Shown here piece by piece: positions 15,471-23,663 of a stretch of DNA of 64,000 nucleotides. Each line of letters begins with the position of its first letter. Position 1 is the first letter of the stretch. The notes below the pieces were generated by a model. It was not told the DNA's origin and searched no databases. It saw only the letters and a list, made by a program, of their open reading frames with translations. The stretch spans positions 13,390 to 77,389 of the forward strand of contig JAYFOM010000016.1 in the NCBI GenBank assembly GCA_034932685.1. The letters are read 5' to 3'. This DNA is from JAQUCI01 sp034932685. GTDB lineage: Bacteria; Bacillota_I; Bacilli_A; Erysipelotrichales; Erysipelotrichaceae. The translations under genes and the position numbers were made by a program.

Positions 15471-17308
15471 TGAAGAAGTCAAGTAAATTGATGAAAAGAA
15501 AGATAATCTTTATTTTTATCTTAGCTTTTTTATTTTCATTATTTTTGTTGACTACAATATTTGCGACTAATGCTTATCAAGATGGTTTTTACGACAATGA
15601 TAGCTTTGAAAAAACTACCCTGTGTGGCCAGATAATGAATGATTATTATCGGGAGCTTTCAAGTAATATTAGTGACTATTATAAAAACAATCCAAATGGT
15701 AAAATAACACAAGATGATATATCATCGTATCTTATGCCTTACGAATCAGAAAAAAGCAACTTTCTGTTTTTAGTTTATGATGAAAACCAAAAGTTACTTA
15801 TTCAAAACACAGCAGAATTGACAATGATCAATCATGTCACTAAAAGGATTAATATCGCTGAAGGTAAGAATTTCACTATCAGTTACAGTTTAGCTGAGCA
15901 AATAACCGGAAATGATCGATTAGCGCAAGCACATATATATTTCATCAATTACTATCCGTTACGCTGGCTTGTTTTGACAAGCGGAATCGTTAGTTTTTTT
16001 ATAAGTTTAGCAAGTTTTATCTACTTGCTATGCTTAGCTGGTCATGAAGATGATACCGACGAGATTAAAGTAAGGTTGGCAGACAAAGTGCCGCTAGAGC
16101 TGTTCTTTGGTTTTGTTGTTTTAGCGACAATCATTATCATGCAATACGGAGCAAGCATCATTTACTATTTTGAGTTGTGGGAGTTTTTGCTTTACTTCTA
16201 TCCAGTACTACTTATTTATGGTTTTATACTCTTAGCGTTTTGTATGTCAATTGCAACAAGGTATAAAGCACATAAATTATTCAGGTATACTGTTGTCTAT
16301 TGGTTTTTTAATCTTACATATCAGTTCTTCGCTAATATTAAGTTATTAAATCAAGCATTGATAATGTTTGGAATATATGGGTTTTTTATCGTATTCTTTC
16401 CTGATATGTGGATTCTTACAACTTTCATTTTCGTCATATATATGTTTTATGTAATCGTAAGATCGATAATCCAACTTGAGCGATTATTTGTAGGTGGTAA
16501 AAAACTAGCCGAAGGCGATTTCAATTATAAAATTGATACTAGATTTATGAAATGGAAGTTTAAACAACATGCTTTAGATTTAAATCATATCAGAGTGGGT
16601 ATGAGCAAAGCTGTAGAAAATCAAATGCGAAGTGAAAGACTTAAAACGGAGCTTATAACTAACGTTTCACACGATCTTAAGACACCATTAACATCCATTA
16701 TCAACTACGTAGATTTACTTAAGAAAGAAGATTTAAACAATCCTGTTGCCTTAGAATATTTAGATGTATTAGATCGGCAATCAAAGAAACTAAAAAAACT
16801 AACAGAAGATCTTGTGGAAGCTTCAAAAGCTGCGACAGGAAATATTCAAGTGAATTTTGAGCGTATTGATATTGTTGAATTTATGGATCAAGCAGCTGGA
16901 GAGTATAGTGAGACTTTCCAACAAAAAGGATTGAATACGGTAATAAACGCTCATGAGAAACCGCTTTTTGTTTCTGCTGATGGTGAGTTATTATGGCGTG
17001 TGTTTGATAATCTGTTTACTAACATAAGTAAATATGCGCAAGAAAATACACGTATCTATATTGATATAAAAAGAAACGATCAAACTGCAATTGTAGCACT
17101 TAAAAACGTTTCGTGTGATCCTTTAAATATTACAGCTGATGAACTGCTTGAGCGTTTTGTCAGAGGCGATGTTTCAAGAACAACAGATGGCAGTGGATTA
17201 GGCTTGTCGATAACCAAGAGTTTACTTGAACTACAGAAGGCAAAATTTAATCTTGAGATAGATGGTGATTTATTTAAATCTGAAATAATATTTGATCTGA
17301 TTCCTTAA
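15470..17308 (+). CDS. Membrane sensor histidine kinase with a polytopic membrane region
   Basis: The 612-residue protein begins with a basic N-terminus and a membrane helix (about 12-33), an extracellular domain of about 140 residues, a second helix, and then five or six more hydrophobic helices (about 205-345), which is more than the usual two. A HAMP-like linker (FVGGKKLAEGDF) follows. The kinase core has the H-box NVSHDLKTPL with His 401, an N-box (WRVFDNLFTNISKYA) and the G-box DGSGLGLSI. The response regulator gene ends where this one starts. The large membrane part suggests sensing at or within the membrane, possibly of envelope stress, which is inference. Confidence 0.93.
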   Translation: MKKSSKLMKRKIIFIFILAFLFSLFLLTTIFATNAYQDGFYDNDSFEKTTLCGQIMNDYYRELSSNISDYYKNNPNGKITQDDISSYLMPYESEKSNFLFLVYDENQKLLIQNTAELTMINHVTKRINIAEGKNFTISYSLAEQITGNDRLAQAHIYFINYYPLRWLVLTSGIVSFFISLASFIYLLCLAGHEDDTDEIKVRLADKVPLELFFGFVVLATIIIMQYGASIIYYFELWEFLLYFYPVLLIYGFILLAFCMSIATRYKAHKLFRYTVVYWFFNLTYQFFANIKLLNQALIMFGIYGFFIVFFPDMWILTTFIFVIYMFYVIVRSIIQLERLFVGGKKLAEGDFNYKIDTRFMKWKFKQHALDLNHIRVGMSKAVENQMRSERLKTELITNVSHDLKTPLTSIINYVDLLKKEDLNNPVALEYLDVLDRQSKKLKKLTEDLVEASKAATGNIQVNFERIDIVEFMDQAAGEYSETFQQKGLNTVINAHEKPLFVSADGELLWRVFDNLFTNISKYAQENTRIYIDIKRNDQTAIVALKNVSCDPLNITADELLERFVRGDVSRTTDGSGLGLSITKSLLELQKAKFNLEIDGDLFKSEIIFDLIP

Positions 17309-17318
17309 AGTATCTGTT

Positions 17319-17348
17319 TTGATTTGCACATTGTCTGTATGTTAAAAT
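17319..17348 (+). promoter_or_regulatory. Probable promoter of the phosphodiesterase gene
   Basis: TTGATT (17319-17324) and TAAAAT (17343-17348) are 18 bases apart, 22 bases before the start codon, with a TG just ahead of the -10 box. Confidence 0.5.
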
Positions 17349-17370
17349 AACCTTAAGATGAGGTGATTGA

Positions 17371-17916
17371 ATGAATATAATGGTTATTAGTGATATTCAT
17401 GGCTCAGCAGTTTATACAGAAAAACTGATTAATTGTATTAAAAAAGAAGAACCTGATCAAATTTTAGTTCTTGGTGATGTGCTTTATCATGGTCCACGCA
17501 ATCCTTTACCTGAGGGTTATGATCCGATGAAAGTTGTTGAGCTATTACAAGAGTACAGCGATATTATGATAGGCGTTAAGGGAAATTGCGATGCCCAAAT
17601 CGACTTGGATCTGATGGGGTATCAAGATAGAGATCATATAAAGTTGAATATTGATGATAAGGAAATATTTATGACTCATGGGCATATTTATAGTCCTGAT
17701 GAGCATCCTGTTTTAACAAACGAAACGATTTTTATATCAGGACATACCCATTTGTTGATAGCTGAAAAAAGAGCAGGGATATATTACTTAAATCCCGGCT
17801 CAATATCATTACCAAAGGGAGGTAATCCGCATTCATATGGTATCATTAGTTCTAATGAGCTAATTATCAAGGATCTTGATGGTAATATCATTAAATCATG
17901 TTTGATCAAAAGATAA
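17371..17916 (+). CDS. YfcE/MJ0936-family metallophosphoesterase
   Basis: The 181-residue protein shows the dimetal phosphoesterase motifs in order: VISDIHGS (Asp and His) at about 5-12, LGDVLYHG at about 34-41, KGNCD near 70, MTHGHIY near 101 and SGHTHLL near 127. This is the YfcE-like group, small cytosolic phosphodiesterases that act on model substrates and whose physiological targets are often unknown. The length fits the family. GAGGTGA lies before the start. A terminator overlaps the stop codon, so the gene is a single unit. Confidence 0.93.
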   Translation: MNIMVISDIHGSAVYTEKLINCIKKEEPDQILVLGDVLYHGPRNPLPEGYDPMKVVELLQEYSDIMIGVKGNCDAQIDLDLMGYQDRDHIKLNIDDKEIFMTHGHIYSPDEHPVLTNETIFISGHTHLLIAEKRAGIYYLNPGSISLPKGGNPHSYGIISSNELIIKDLDGNIIKSCLIKR

Positions 17917-17934
17917 CGAAAGTTATCTTTTTTT
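17909..17934 (+). terminator. Terminator overlapping the phosphodiesterase stop codon
   Basis: AAAGATAAC pairs with GTTATCTTT around a GAAA tetraloop, followed by T residues. It separates the phosphodiesterase gene from the pilus-like locus. Confidence 0.85.
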
Positions 17935-18002
17935 AGGAAGATTTTGATACTAGCACAATTATGTATTGATGTATTTGTGAATTACCTTGTTGAAAGGATG
18001 AT

Positions 18003-18782
18003 ATGATCAATAAACTTAACAGTTTTAAAGAGTATTTAAGAACCCATCTAAGTGTGTTTGTTATTTTCGTTGCTATTGTGATTGCGCTTGTTAATTATCT
18101 TATTTATCCAACATTTTTAAATAAGAAACTTAATCTAGTTGAAGTACCTATCGTTAAGCAACAGCTAAAACCCAATACCAAAATTGAAGCTAAACACATT
18201 AGTTCAACTTGGGTGGCTCTTGATACGATTCCAAGTACAATCATTACAGATTTAAATGAAGTTATCGGTTTGTATACAAAAGATCAAATGTCTCTTGTTA
18301 TTGGTAGTTTTTTCTATAAGGAAATGTTGGTTAATGATCAAAAAATGATATCTAATGGATATCATGATCTAAAAGAAGGGCAATATGTTTATATGTTAGT
18401 ATTAGCTAAAAACAATGGTATGAAGGAGAAGGTGAGAAAAGGACAGTATGTTGATCTTTACTTCAAAGCTAAAGATCGTGTCAATGATGATGAACTACTG
18501 ATTGGAAAACTATATGAACACGTTTTAGTGCTTGATACCTTCATCAATCAAAACAGTATTGAAGATCATTGGATGTTAGCACTTGATGAAGAAGATGTGA
18601 AATTTCTAATAGCTGCAGAATCGCTTGGGGAAATTTATCCGATGATAAGTAATAATAGTTATAATGATGATCACTTAATTGAAACAGATAGTGAAATGCA
18701 AGCCATCAAGCAGTACATCAATAGCAAGATTTATCAATTAGGAATTGATAATGATCAAATTGAAATGCAGGTCCAATATTGA
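18003..18782 (+). CDS. CpaB/RcpC-like SAF-domain membrane protein of the pilus-like locus
   Basis: The 259-residue protein has one N-terminal membrane helix (about 16-37) and then a SAF-type domain (about 42-105) with the segment LNLVEVPIVKQQLKPNTKIEAKHI, typical of CpaB proteins that help assemble Tad/Flp pili at the outer face of the membrane. A second beta-rich part follows (VYMLVLAKNNGMKEKVRKGQYVDLY). It is the first gene of a tightly packed series: its TGA stop overlaps the start of the ATPase gene by four bases. The call is supported mainly by position and domain pattern. AAAGGATG precedes the ATG. Confidence 0.72.
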   Translation: MINKLNSFKEYLRTHLSVFVIFVAIVIALVNYLIYPTFLNKKLNLVEVPIVKQQLKPNTKIEAKHISSTWVALDTIPSTIITDLNEVIGLYTKDQMSLVIGSFFYKEMLVNDQKMISNGYHDLKEGQYVYMLVLAKNNGMKEKVRKGQYVDLYFKAKDRVNDDELLIGKLYEHVLVLDTFINQNSIEDHWMLALDEEDVKFLIAAESLGEIYPMISNNSYNDDHLIETDSEMQAIKQYINSKIYQLGIDNDQIEMQVQY

Positions 18783-19858
18783 CTTATGATGAACTAGCAT
18801 TTGGTAAAATACTATCTGATTTACTATATAGTGATAGCATAACCGATATCATGATCTGGTCAAACGAAATATGGGTCACTGATATAAATAAAGGGCATTA
18901 TCAATTACTTGAAGCTACAAAAGATGACATTGATGAATTACAATCGTTACTTAAGATTATTCCGCGTCAGTTAGCGATTAGAATGAATAAAGCATACAAT
19001 GAAGCTAGTCCGATCATTGATGCTGAGATTGCATATGAACAGCTTGGACAACTTAGATTCAATGTCATTCACGAATCATTAACACATGATGATCTACCAG
19101 CTATCGCTATCCGTAAAAGTTTGTATAACTTAAGAATGAATGAAGCTAGTATTATTGCTGATAACTATGCCGATAAGGATTTTAGTTCTTTAATGCAGGC
19201 ATTAGTTGATGCTGGTTGTAACATAATGATCTGTGGTGAAACAGGAAGTGGGAAGACGGAGTTGTTGCGCTATATCGCTCAATGGATTAGAGATAATGAA
19301 GCGATAATTACAATGGAAGATACCCTTGAAGTTTATTTGAAACGGTTGTATCCCCAAAAGAATGTGTTGGCTTTGAAAACCTCACGTAAGTATGATTTTA
19401 ATGCTCTTTTAAAAGCTTGTTTAAGACAAAATCCTGATTGGATTTGTGTTAGTGAAACAAGAGGGAAAGAAGTCTTGCAACTAAATGATGCCGTTAGCAC
19501 GGGACATCGATTACTTTCTACATTACATACTGATTCAGCCCAAAACATTCCATATCGAATGCTAAACATGGGACAATTAAATGAAGCGGATGCAGAGCGA
19601 GTTTTTAGACAAATACATCACAATATTAACATTGGCATCCATATATGTTATTTTAACGATACTGTATCAAAACGGTACATTAATGAAGTATGTGAGTTTT
19701 ATCTTGATAGCTTAGGAAAACCGGTAAGTCATTTAATATATCAGTATGATCATATATCAACTCTTTATCATAAAGAGAAGATTATCAGTTCAATAATTAA
19801 AGGCAAACTTAATCAGAAACAAACAGATATTTCAAAGATCAAAGGAATATTTATATGA
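18779..19858 (+). CDS. CpaF/TadA-type secretion ATPase
   Basis: The 359-residue ATPase powers assembly of Tad/type IVc pili or type II-like secretion. It has a Walker A motif GETGSGKT at 153-160, the Asp box ITMEDTLEVYL, a basic region LRQNPDWICVSETRG (Walker B-like, with Glu in SETRG) and the His box STGHRLLSTLHTDSA. Its length is near the lower end for CpaF (about 370-450), because the N-terminal domain is short. The start is a TTG that overlaps the preceding stop by four bases. Downstream membrane-platform genes follow with an ATGA overlap. There is only one ATPase and no retraction ATPase. Confidence 0.92.
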   Translation: MTYDELAFGKILSDLLYSDSITDIMIWSNEIWVTDINKGHYQLLEATKDDIDELQSLLKIIPRQLAIRMNKAYNEASPIIDAEIAYEQLGQLRFNVIHESLTHDDLPAIAIRKSLYNLRMNEASIIADNYADKDFSSLMQALVDAGCNIMICGETGSGKTELLRYIAQWIRDNEAIITMEDTLEVYLKRLYPQKNVLALKTSRKYDFNALLKACLRQNPDWICVSETRGKEVLQLNDAVSTGHRLLSTLHTDSAQNIPYRMLNMGQLNEADAERVFRQIHHNINIGIHICYFNDTVSKRYINEVCEFYLDSLGKPVSHLIYQYDHISTLYHKEKIISSIIKGKLNQKQTDISKIKGIFI

Positions 19859-20706
19859 GATCGATAAATGATATTATTACCATCATCACTTTTATAATGG
19901 TAGTTATCTTTGGATTATGGTTTTTAAGGGTAGAGCTAAGAATAAAAAGTAAGGCTAGTAATAATTTAGTAAAAAGACTAAAACAAAGAAAAATTAACAT
20001 GAGAAAGATCTTACCAGCAATTATCATTGCTTGTGGTTTTGCCTTACTAGTTGATTCACTGGTAAATCATGTTTATATTAGTTTATCGTTTTATTTGTTG
20101 TTTTTAGTCTTGATACCATATCTTTATTACGCTGACTTAAAGCGCAAGAGTAATGAAGAGTTGTTTCGTAATGTCATTCTTTATTCACACAATATGGGAA
20201 TGTTACTTAATGAATCACGCAATGTTTATTATGCCTTGACAACTGTACAAAATGACTTATCTGAACCATTGAGAAGTGATGTGCTTATAGTGATTGAAGC
20301 ATTATCTAATCCAAAAAATGAAGCTGAGATCATACTTAAGGTTTTCGAGACAAAACATCCGTATTCTATCATCAAACATCTTAACGTCATTATATTGCAC
20401 ATGCATTATGAAAACGACCATATTGCCAAAGCAATCCTTGATACCTTCTACAATGACATAAAAGAATTGAATAAGGAATTTGGTGAAAATATGATCAAAA
20501 GAAAAACACTGCGTTTACAATACATCATGATTTCCTTTGGTAGTTTAGCGGCGTATTGGTTTATGTATTTGCAATTATCAAATGTATTTAAAAATCATGC
20601 AAGTATCAATGGGCTAAACACTGCTAATGCGATATATCTTTTGATCACTATCATGGTGATGTTACTAGTGGATAATTACTTTAATACTCATATCACAAGG
20701 GAGTAG
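19855..20706 (+). CDS. TadB-like inner-membrane platform protein
   Basis: The 283-residue protein has membrane helices near the N-terminus (about 7-25 and 47-85) and two more near the C-terminus (about 225-245 and 260-278), with a cytosolic region between. This is the layout of TadB and other GspF-type platform proteins that work with CpaF. Sequence similarity to TadB is not strong by eye, so the call leans on its position between the ATPase and the TadC-like gene. Its start overlaps the ATPase stop by four bases. Confidence 0.65.
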   Translation: MRSINDIITIITFIMVVIFGLWFLRVELRIKSKASNNLVKRLKQRKINMRKILPAIIIACGFALLVDSLVNHVYISLSFYLLFLVLIPYLYYADLKRKSNEELFRNVILYSHNMGMLLNESRNVYYALTTVQNDLSEPLRSDVLIVIEALSNPKNEAEIILKVFETKHPYSIIKHLNVIILHMHYENDHIAKAILDTFYNDIKELNKEFGENMIKRKTLRLQYIMISFGSLAAYWFMYLQLSNVFKNHASINGLNTANAIYLLITIMVMLLVDNYFNTHITRE

Positions 20707-20712
20707 ATAATA

Positions 20713-21507
20713 ATGGTAAACGGAATCAATCAGATATTAATACTGTTAATCATACCAATATTACTATTTATCTTAATGTTGGGTGATAAAAATATCTTTA
20801 ATAATGTAATGAAGAATATTGGTAAGTTGATCACAAAAATCTTTCATGTATTAATCGAAGATGATCTAAATGATTTACTAATAGAAACTACAATAAAAAT
20901 TGATTTGATGTCGTTTCAGTATTTAAGAATTATTACGATGATTTTGACAATTATCATAATGACCATTATTAAAAAGCGAATTGATACATTAACGATAGTT
21001 ATGATGCTTATAATATATAAATCATTCTATGGTTATTTACATCTAAAAGTTTATAAAAAATACAAAACGATAAAAGAACAGTTGCCTTACTTCATGAAAT
21101 GCATCATATATCTGTGCTATGTCTATCCGATACCAAACGCTTTAAATAAAGCTGTTGATTTGGTTGATGACATTTATAAAAATGATCTAAATTCAATGGT
21201 AAAGACATTGGATGAAAACCCAAACAGTTTTCATCCATATCAGAAGTTAAATGAAGATCTTCGTAAACCTAATCCTAATTTATTAATGTATCTTAGGATC
21301 ATTTATCGCTTAGCACAAAGCGGAGGTATTGAAAATGATGGCTTATTAAGTAACATTAATCAAAATGTTTCTGATGAACTAAATATAATTAGGAAAAAGA
21401 AAAACAAAACCATTAATGATACGATCCAATATTTAGGATTAATACCGGTTTTGATGGTAACTGTTATGTTGGGGTATCTATTAATTATTGTAAGTCAAAC
21501 ATTATAG
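20713..21507 (+). CDS. TadC-like inner-membrane platform protein
   Basis: The 264-residue protein has an N-terminal hydrophobic segment (about 5-24), a hydrophobic pair at about 70-110 and a C-terminal helix (about 238-262). The central region holds LPYFMKCIIYLCYVYPIPNALNKA and later LLMYLRIIYRLAQSGG, which correspond in layout to the GspF/TadC domain. A GGGAG ribosome site precedes the start. The gene is followed closely by the tiny pilin candidate. The TadC call rests on layout and order. Confidence 0.65.
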   Translation: MVNGINQILILLIIPILLFILMLGDKNIFNNVMKNIGKLITKIFHVLIEDDLNDLLIETTIKIDLMSFQYLRIITMILTIIIMTIIKKRIDTLTIVMMLIIYKSFYGYLHLKVYKKYKTIKEQLPYFMKCIIYLCYVYPIPNALNKAVDLVDDIYKNDLNSMVKTLDENPNSFHPYQKLNEDLRKPNPNLLMYLRIIYRLAQSGGIENDGLLSNINQNVSDELNIIRKKKNKTINDTIQYLGLIPVLMVTVMLGYLLIIVSQTL

Positions 21508-21526
21508 AAAGAAAGAGGGAAATTTA

Positions 21527-21700
21527 ATGGATGAGAGTTTAAAACAATTAGTGGCGATTGTAATTGCGGTATTAGTTGGGGTATTTCTAATTACATATAT
21601 TTCAACTGGTGGATTTCAGGATAAAATAACCCAAACTATTGATAGCCAGATTGATAGCTTATTATATAACAGTGTCGTGGATAATGGATTTATCAGTTAA
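21527..21700 (+). CDS. Small pilin candidate (57 residues)
   Basis: An ATG with AGAGGGA six bases upstream opens a 57-codon frame ending at TAA 21698-21700. The protein has a short polar start MDESLKQ, one strongly hydrophobic helix at about 8-26 (LVAIVIAVLVGVFLITYI), and a polar amphipathic tail with the heptad-like pattern ITQTIDSQIDSLL. Size and layout match the small structural pilins (Flp type) of Tad systems, and it sits just after the TadB and TadC-like genes, where such pilins are found. It lacks an obvious G/E-Y processing site, so it may be used uncleaved or be a minor subunit. The next gene's preferred start (21684) overlaps its end by 17 bases. No known family name is assigned. 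Confidence 0.65.
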   Translation: MDESLKQLVAIVIAVLVGVFLITYISTGGFQDKITQTIDSQIDSLLYNSVVDNGFIS

Positions 21701-22019
21701 GGTAATGATCAACACAATAGTTATTTTCATTGGTATAATTCTATTCACAAGTTGTATAACATTCTTTTTGTTGGCTGCTAATGCTCGTTCGGTATTGTAT
21801 GCGACAACCCAATATGTGGAAATATATGGTAATCAAACTGAAAAGATAGACGAGATAGCAAATAGTACCAACACTAACATCACTGTATCAATGATGGATG
21901 TAACACCACTTAGTGGGTATAGATATCAGATAAAAGTGTCTTTTACTCATATGTTTGCATGGTTGAACTTGAGTAAATCAATCACATATACAGGCGTAAC
22001 GCGTTTAGTTGCGTTTTAA
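21684..22019 (+). CDS. TadE-like minor pilin or membrane-anchored subunit
   Basis: The preferred start is ATG 21684, giving 111 residues (MDLSVKVMINTIV...). Earlier in-frame starts would extend back through the pilin gene, and ATG 21705 is an alternative. It has one N-terminal hydrophobic helix (about 9-36), then an ordered extracellular part with TTQYVEIYGNQTEKI and YQIKVSFTHMFAWL. That layout is shared with TadE/TadF and other short pseudopilins that carry an uncleaved or cleaved N-terminal helix. It overlaps the pilin gene by 17 bases and ends 3 bases before the thioredoxin-like gene. I cannot name the family. Confidence 0.6.
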   Translation: MDLSVKVMINTIVIFIGIILFTSCITFFLLAANARSVLYATTQYVEIYGNQTEKIDEIANSTNTNITVSMMDVTPLSGYRYQIKVSFTHMFAWLNLSKSITYTGVTRLVAF

Positions 22020-22022
22020 ATC

Positions 22023-22454
22023 ATGGCTTATAAACAGCGTTTAGTTCATATATTGTTAGTTGTTAATCTAGCTGCTAGCTTGATCAGTATTTGTTTTCTT
22101 GTAATGATCAATCAAAGAATATCTACCGATATCGTTGTAACTGATATCGGTAGTACCATCAGTGACTATCAAGATTTAGATTTGATATATGTTTTTGACC
22201 CTTTATGTTTATATTGTCAACAAACAAACGATATGATTGATGCGTTTATCGCATATGGATATGATCAAGTTGTTAACATTCAAAAAATTGATACTAGTAA
22301 TACTGAACAGTTGATCATAAATGATGAAGTTTATGAATTATCAGCAGTTCCTGTTTTGATAGTTGTTGAAAACAATAAAGTATTAGCAATAAAAGAAGGG
22401 GTGGATGATATCTTTTATTTTTTAGATGATATTGTTAAAGCAAGTAATAAATGA
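22023..22454 (+). CDS. Membrane-anchored thioredoxin-fold protein (CLYC)
   Basis: The 143-residue protein has a membrane helix at about 7-30 and an extracellular thioredoxin-like fold. IYVFDPLCLYCQQTND carries a CxxC pair at Cys 62 and Cys 65, and the cis-proline loop SAVPVLIVV lies about 50 residues later, as in oxidoreductases. The pair sits in the usual thioredoxin position. Being outside the cell membrane, it could form or correct disulfides in secreted proteins. It lies in the pilus-like series, right before two exported proteins, the second of which is very rich in cysteine. A role in their folding is inferred. It ends with an ATGA overlap with the next gene. Confidence 0.75.
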   Translation: MAYKQRLVHILLVVNLAASLISICFLVMINQRISTDIVVTDIGSTISDYQDLDLIYVFDPLCLYCQQTNDMIDAFIAYGYDQVVNIQKIDTSNTEQLIINDEVYELSAVPVLIVVENNKVLAIKEGVDDIFYFLDDIVKASNK

Positions 22455-23659
22455 TCAGAAAAACCATTGTTTTTACATCGATACTGATGATGTGTATAGG
22501 ACATCTTTATTTTAATCATTACTCAAAGAATAACTGTTATGACTATATAATAGAGAAAATGAGCAAGCCGCAATATTGGAATGAAACGCAGGCAGTAAGA
22601 TATTCTACTGCTGAACTTGCTAAAGAGGCTAAGAAGAGCTTAATAGACGCTACAGGATGGTATTTGATTGAAGATGAAGATGTTATCTTTGCAAGAGGTT
22701 ATCAAGGTCAACTAAGACTTAACTTTAGTAAGTATCAAGCAGAAACAAGACTAAAGGAAGAATTTATTAGTACTAAAGCCTTAACATATTATCAATATGA
22801 TTTTAAACAGAATAATATTGATCTTATTGATTTAGAAAGCAATTTAATCATAAAGAATTTTGGTCATGATTTCAAAAATCAAGATTTGAGTGTTGATCGC
22901 TTCAATGTGTATGATGAAATAAAAAGTAGTATCGATGATTATATCGATCATTTCGATATGATTGGTTGCCCACTTAATGGCTTGAGTCTTAATGAATTTA
23001 AGCAGTATAAAAGAAGAAAGATAGACGCAAGAATGATTGAAGAAACAAACGATACTTCTGTTTGGGAAAACATACATCAAGTTTACTACAATAGTAAACA
23101 ATACCCTCAAATAAATAACTTTGATGAACTAAATGATTTTAGTATAGATAATTATTCAGAAGAGTATCTTCTTTATGAAAACAGTAAAGTTTACTATTAT
23201 AATCCAATATTTGTTCTATTTAAAGAAGAAGAAAATAATGATCAAAGATATTATGAACAGTTGATGGTTTATCCCAATCAAGTTGTGAATTTTTTTCAAT
23301 ACTACGTAGATGATCTGTGTATAAAAATGTTTACTGGTCAAAACTGTATCTTCCAAATAAAAAAAGAAGAAAATGAGCAAATAGAGAAGATCATAACTTT
23401 CAATGATAGTGTAAAACACATAACAAGCAATGATTTTAATATCAATACGGCGCTATTATTATACTATTATCCAAATGATATCAAGGTTGCTAACATGATA
23501 ATAAATGATCTAAACAATGATATGATATACAACTTACATAACTACTTAAATGAGATTCTGCTTTATTATGGACATGATGCAAATCATGATTTAACTAATA
23601 TCAATTACTTCTTGTTATACCATAATTTATACTGGCAAAGATTACTAGGACTGAGGTGA
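22451..23659 (+). CDS. Exported protein of unknown function in the pilus-like locus
   Basis: The 402-residue protein has an N-terminal hydrophobic segment (about 4-20), perhaps a signal peptide or anchor, followed by a long polar, Tyr- and Asn-rich region with no domain I recognise. It contains a few cysteines (near 29, 177 and a pair in LCIKMFTGQNCIF near 292-301). Its start overlaps the thioredoxin-like gene by four bases, and the 946-residue repeat protein starts 4 bases after its end, so it belongs to the same transcript. It may be a companion or chaperone for the repeat protein; this is inference. Confidence 0.7.
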   Translation: MIRKTIVFTSILMMCIGHLYFNHYSKNNCYDYIIEKMSKPQYWNETQAVRYSTAELAKEAKKSLIDATGWYLIEDEDVIFARGYQGQLRLNFSKYQAETRLKEEFISTKALTYYQYDFKQNNIDLIDLESNLIIKNFGHDFKNQDLSVDRFNVYDEIKSSIDDYIDHFDMIGCPLNGLSLNEFKQYKRRKIDARMIEETNDTSVWENIHQVYYNSKQYPQINNFDELNDFSIDNYSEEYLLYENSKVYYYNPIFVLFKEEENNDQRYYEQLMVYPNQVVNFFQYYVDDLCIKMFTGQNCIFQIKKEENEQIEKIITFNDSVKHITSNDFNINTALLLYYYPNDIKVANMIINDLNNDMIYNLHNYLNEILLYYGHDANHDLTNINYFLLYHNLYWQRLLGLR

Positions 23660-23663
23660 ACCA

